From: an uncultured Fibrobacter sp. | GTDB taxonomy: Bacteria > Fibrobacterota > Fibrobacteria > Fibrobacterales > Fibrobacteraceae | Assembly: GCA_937891805.1 (NCBI GenBank) | Contig: CALATK010000137.1 | Location: forward strand, 1-16,733 | Reading direction: 5' to 3' | DNA length: 16,733 nucleotides | Shown: in pieces, positions 14,901 to 16,733 of the stretch | Position numbering within the stretch: the stretch's first letter is position 1 | How the letters are laid out: the number at the start of each line of letters is the position of its first letter | Position numbers and translations under genes: made by a program | The notes under the pieces: model-generated | The model's database searches: none | Told to the model about the DNA's origin: nothing | The model's input: only the letters and a program-made list of their open reading frames with translations

Positions 14901-16118
14901 AGTTTTTGTTTGCCCATCAATAGTTCTATTAACTTTGCGACCTTCCAGTTCACAAATGCTGATTAAATTTTTTTGTGATTTAAGAGGCCTCTGATAGAAT
15001 ATAGTGATATCGCGAATTTCGTGCTTTAGTTTGGGAGTCAATTCCGGATGAAATTTTACTTGCGTTTCCCAAATCGTCTCAAATTCATCTAAATAGTCTT
15101 GACGATAGAAGACCTGATTTTTAAGACTGTAGTTAGGATTCTTGGCCAATTCATTCATTTGGAACTGTCCAACAGTCAAATGATTAATTCGTAACTCCTT
15201 ACTGCGATCCCCAATATTTCCGAGATAACTACTTGTTCCACTTTTTTGACCATTGATATTTTGAAGAACAATTGCTAATTCCTCTAGCCCAATCTTTTCA
15301 GAAAGAGCATTCACTCGCCATTCGTAGTCTTCTTTTTTTTGGTCGAATCCCTTTGTTGATCGTTTAATGCCAACAATGTTGAACGGAGTCTTGCAAATAG
15401 CCCATGTAGCAGATTTATTTTTCCCTTCTACATTATGCTTTAAGGATTCGGTCAAGACATCTGGATAGAATGTTTTTTGAAAACTCCAAATTTTATCGAA
15501 TTCCGTTTGCAAATCAGACGGATAGAATTCTGGTTCGTAGCGTTTACCTTGATTGAACAAGGAAAGGACTAGTTGACCAGGAGTTAAATTTTCATTATAG
15601 AGTTTTTCAGCAATAGCCATACCGTCAATCAGGGAACCCTCGTCAGAAGACTTTGCTTTTCGATTGCTCTTATAACCTCTTTTTTTGTTGATCATCAACA
15701 ATACGCGTGCAAATTCTGTTAAAGAAATCTCTTCAGAGGCTGCTTTGGCTCTTAATCGATAGGTTTCAAATGTTGTTCCGTTTCCTTTTTCGGCAAGAAT
15801 CGTCGAATCGTCAATAAAGCCATGTTCCTTGAGTAGTTTTCTTAGATGATCTCTACGTAATTTATAACGCTGTAAATTACGTCGCATAGAACGGCTTTGT
15901 GTTCGCCCTGCATTGCAGGAAATGCTTTTTCCACCGTTAAAATCTGCTACAGCATCCATGCAGGCTTTTTTTGATGCTGTATTTACAAAATTGTCGAAGC
16001 TGATGGTTCTTACGCCTAATTTTACAATAGAAGACTTTTCGCCTTCCTTTTCCGCTTCATTCACCACTGCCCAACCAATCGAATTGGTTCCCAAATCAAG
16101 TCCAAGAATTTTTTTCAT
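11928..16118 (-). CDS. cas9: CRISPR-associated endonuclease Cas9, type II-C
   Basis: The 1396-residue protein starts at the ATG 16116-16118, which has AAGGA 7 nt upstream and gives the normal MKKILGLDLGTNSIGWAV start. An in-frame GTG at 16178 would add 20 basic residues with no family match. RuvC-I has Asp8. The Arg-rich bridge helix lies at about 70-97, followed by the recognition lobe. RuvC-II has Glu697 in RIELAREL. HNH has His781 in FDIEHIIPQ, with Asn795 and Asn804. RuvC-III has His946-947 and Asp950 in HHAMDALTIA. Both nuclease sites look intact, so it should make RNA-guided double-strand breaks. The C-terminal region contains a repeated LLxRL-DAKKAF block. Length and the NPIWLNKEKGISIK motif match the large Bacteroidetes/Fibrobacteres II-C group. 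Confidence 0.98.
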   Translation of the reverse strand: MKKILGLDLGTNSIGWAVVNEAEKEGEKSSIVKLGVRTISFDNFVNTASKKACMDAVADFNGGKSISCNAGRTQSRSMRRNLQRYKLRRDHLRKLLKEHGFIDDSTILAEKGNGTTFETYRLRAKAASEEISLTEFARVLLMINKKRGYKSNRKAKSSDEGSLIDGMAIAEKLYNENLTPGQLVLSLFNQGKRYEPEFYPSDLQTEFDKIWSFQKTFYPDVLTESLKHNVEGKNKSATWAICKTPFNIVGIKRSTKGFDQKKEDYEWRVNALSEKIGLEELAIVLQNINGQKSGTSSYLGNIGDRSKELRINHLTVGQFQMNELAKNPNYSLKNQVFYRQDYLDEFETIWETQVKFHPELTPKLKHEIRDITIFYQRPLKSQKNLISICELEGRKVNRTIDGQTKTVSSGPKVIPASSPIFQEFRIWQVLNNLMLTSKETGEYCALKQDEKEKLFAELNVKEQLSKSDALKVLFNKEYREYDLNFDKLEGNRTQSKLFDAYRRIIEMSGYGEFNFQKMPAKEIFNTVQNSFEKLNIRTDFLSYNSSLTTPELENQPLFKLWHLLYSFQDDKSITGNRNLIAKIGNLCNMEEDYAAILASVTFEDAYGSLSAKAIKKILPFMKQGQMYSDACTSAGYKHSKRSLTREELANKVYKDHLDALPMNSLRNPVVEKILNQMVNVVNSIIDTYGKPDEVRIELARELKKSAKEREEMTNAIKKSTADYDDFRKILINEFGLEHPSKNDLLRYRLYKELESNGFKTLYSDTYIPQEKLFSKEFDIEHIIPQAKRFDDSFANKTLEKRQINIEKSNSTAYDFVLAKYGENGAEQYKSRIDKMYNEGMISKAKYKNLLMHEADIPSGFIERDLRDSQYIAKKAREMLEDVVKFIVPTTGSITDRLREDWKLVDVMQELNWDKYNKLGLTEAFKDKDGRTIHKIIDWTKRNDHRHHAMDALTIAFTKRSYIQYLNNLNARVPKSEQEYIDLADYDLSNINPADVKRIEATIEQKELYRNEKGKLCFIPPIPLDEFRAQAKEQLENTLISIKARNKVVTRNTNISKGKNGKLNQQQTLTPRGQLHNESIYGSYQAENVKSEKIDAKFTAEKIATVCNAKYRDALLERLNAFNGDAKKAFTGKNALTKSPIYLDEMHTTKIPEIVTTKSYETTYTIRKAVSSQNFKDAKSIEKVIDGKIKQILLDRLAEYDNDAKKAFDNLMDNPIWLNKEKGISIKSVTIRAVNNAVALRKGHDFVNTGNNHHVAIFQDADGNLQEHIVSFYEATQRATKGLPIIDKEYNKELGWQFLFTMKQNEFFVFPNQETGFEPQKIDLLDSKNNALISPNLYRVQKFTTRDYFFRHHQETMLNDNKKLLGKTWKRGGLSLLNGIVKVRVNHIGQIVSVGEY

Positions 16119-16248
16119 TTGATTTCCTTTTTTCTGTTTATCTGTCTTAAAATAATCTTTTTTTGAGCGATTGAACACAAAAAATTGATTATTTTGAGCG
16201 AAAATCGCCGTTTTTTGAAGCGGTTAAAAAAAGAATAAACAATCAAAT

Positions 16249-16278
16249 ATAGAAACGCATAATGACGATTTTTGTCAA
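16249..16278 (-). promoter_or_regulatory. candidate promoter of the cas9-cas1-cas2 operon
   Basis: On the minus strand TTGACA (16278-16273) is followed after 18 nt by TTCTAT (16254-16249). An overlapping TATATT has 21-nt spacing and is less likely. The predicted 5' UTR is about 125 nt and contains two TTTTGAGCGA copies, as read on the plus strand. Confidence 0.5.
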
Positions 16279-16311
16279 TTCTGGATTATGGAGAAATAAT
16301 TTATTTTTCTA

Positions 16312-16340
16312 TTGACTTTCAAAAAAGGTTTATATATATT
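16312..16340 (+). promoter_or_regulatory. tracrRNA promoter
   Basis: TTGACT (16312-16317), a 17-nt spacer and TATATT (16335-16340). The expected start at about 16347 is the first base of the anti-repeat. It diverges from the cas9 promoter. Confidence 0.85.
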
Positions 16341-16346
16341 ATGAAC

Positions 16347-16432
16347 ATTCTGAAAGCAAATCACAATAAGGATTATTCCGTTGTGAAAACATTTAGAGCG
16401 GCGCTCCCTTCGGGGCGTCGTTCTCTTTTTTT
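16347..16432 (+). ncRNA. tracrRNA of the type II-C system
   Basis: The anti-repeat ATTCTGAAAGCAAATCACAA (16347-16366) is the exact reverse complement of repeat nt 2-21, a 20-bp duplex without a bulge, suitable for RNase III. It is followed by the nexus hairpin GGA-TTAT-TCC (16370-16379), the linker GTTGTGAAAAC and a long terminator hairpin. The predicted length is about 86 nt. It is encoded on the plus strand beyond the cas9 start, about 5.8 kb from the array. It should pair with each crRNA to license processing and Cas9 loading. I see no second anti-repeat in the window. Confidence 0.93.
16395..16432 (+). terminator. rho-independent terminator and 3' hairpin of the tracrRNA
   Basis: AGAGCGGCGCTCC (16395-16407) pairs with GGGGCGTCGTTCT (16412-16424) over 13 bp, including three G-U pairs, with a CTTC loop. 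A U-tract follows at 16426-16432. Confidence 0.9.
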
Positions 16433-16467
16433 GACCGGGGTGATGCGGAAAAAATTGCCCGGACCTA

Positions 16468-16496
16468 TTGACAATCGGGATTTCAGTAGTTATATT
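16468..16496 (+). promoter_or_regulatory. promoter of the ORF6N gene
   Basis: Near-consensus TTGACA (16468-16473), a 17-nt spacer and TATATT (16491-16496), the same -10 as at the tracrRNA and toxin promoters. The 5' UTR is about 50 nt. Confidence 0.85.
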
Positions 16497-16552
16497 TAGT
16501 GCACAAGTGTGTAGTTTTGGTGTTTTTTGCTTGTACGCCAAAGGAGTTGATG

Positions 16553-16733
16553 ATGAAAGACATTGAGCATGTCGCCCTGAATCCATTGGATAGGTCGGGC
16601 ATCGGAAAGATGATTCAAGTCATTCGAGGCAAGCAAGTGCTGCTTGACCGCGATTTGGCGGCGCTTTACGGGGTTGAAACGAAGCGTATAAATGAGCAGG
16701 TAAAGCGCAATATTGAGCGTTTTCCTATAGATT
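16553..16733 (+). CDS. ORF6N-domain protein, N-terminal part (cut by window edge)
   Basis: Sixty codons are visible. The stretch [20 protein letters not shown] (about 25-44), followed by [15 protein letters not shown], is the ORF6N domain. This predicted DNA-binding domain is common in phage and mobile-element proteins and often sits at the N-terminus of KilA-N or antirepressor-like proteins. Two ATGs stand in tandem (16550 and 16553); AAGGAG at 16541-16546 is 6 nt from the second and only 3 nt from the first, so I chose the second. The gene has its own promoter downstream of the tracrRNA terminator, so it is not part of the CRISPR transcription units. Its role is unknown. Confidence 0.85.
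   Translation, partial: MKDIEHVALNPLDRSGIGKMIQVIRGKQVLLDRDLAALYGVETKRINEQVKRNIERFPID

Noticed and set aside
16119..16178. Longer Cas9 start at a GTG
   Set aside because: It adds 20 basic residues before the conserved MKKILGLDLG start and ignores the AAGGA site in front of the ATG at 16118.
16272..16499. Plus-strand open frame containing ILKANHN
   Set aside because: It covers the tracrRNA promoter, anti-repeat and terminator. The shared peptide comes from the anti-repeat matching the repeat.

Overview
The window looks like a chromosomal segment of a Gram-negative bacterium, most likely Fibrobacter or a close relative. I infer this from the envelope genes (a lipoprotein with a BamE-like motif, a probable outer-membrane barrel protein), an Ala/Pro-tailed SecG, and a long type II-C Cas9 with a 48-nt repeat of the Bacteroidetes/Fibrobacteres kind. 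The taxon is an inference from family resemblance, not from a search.

Positions 1-6426 are GC-rich core and envelope genes. They are a 5' fragment of murD, then secG and tpiA as a tpiA>secG operon with its own terminator. These are followed by a small lipoprotein with two tandem terminators, a secreted barrel-like protein, a secreted protein whose 3' end overlaps the barrel gene antisense by 81 bp, and a catalytically intact M23 endopeptidase. The murD-secG gap carries an unusual palindromic array of four related hairpin units.

Positions 6427-8706 are accessory and AT-richer. A HigB-like toxin and an antitoxin with an XRE helix-turn-helix plus a probable ribbon-helix-helix tail overlap by ATGA. 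They are driven by a promoter buried in a 13-bp perfect inverted repeat, and the spacing predicts a leaderless mRNA. A 383-bp intergenic region follows, with three hairpins and a compact multi-helix RNA-like element. Then comes a calcineurin-type phosphoesterase, also with leaderless geometry, ending 34 bp before the CRISPR array.

Positions 8707-16432 are a complete type II-C CRISPR-Cas locus. It has 24 repeats of 48 nt with 23 spacers, a candidate leader with palindromes, a bidirectional terminator, cas2, cas1 and cas9 (cas operon on the minus strand), and a divergently transcribed tracrRNA beyond cas9. The anti-repeat pairs perfectly with repeat nt 2-21. This fixes the array's transcribed strand as plus, so the array is convergent with the cas operon. 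The repeat's other half contains AATTTCTACTTTAGGTAGA, which is the Cas12a-type crRNA handle apart from its loop. A Cas9 repeat that joins a tracrRNA-binding half to a Cas12a-like hairpin is the most interesting item here. The window ends in the first 60 codons of an ORF6N-domain gene with a near-consensus promoter.
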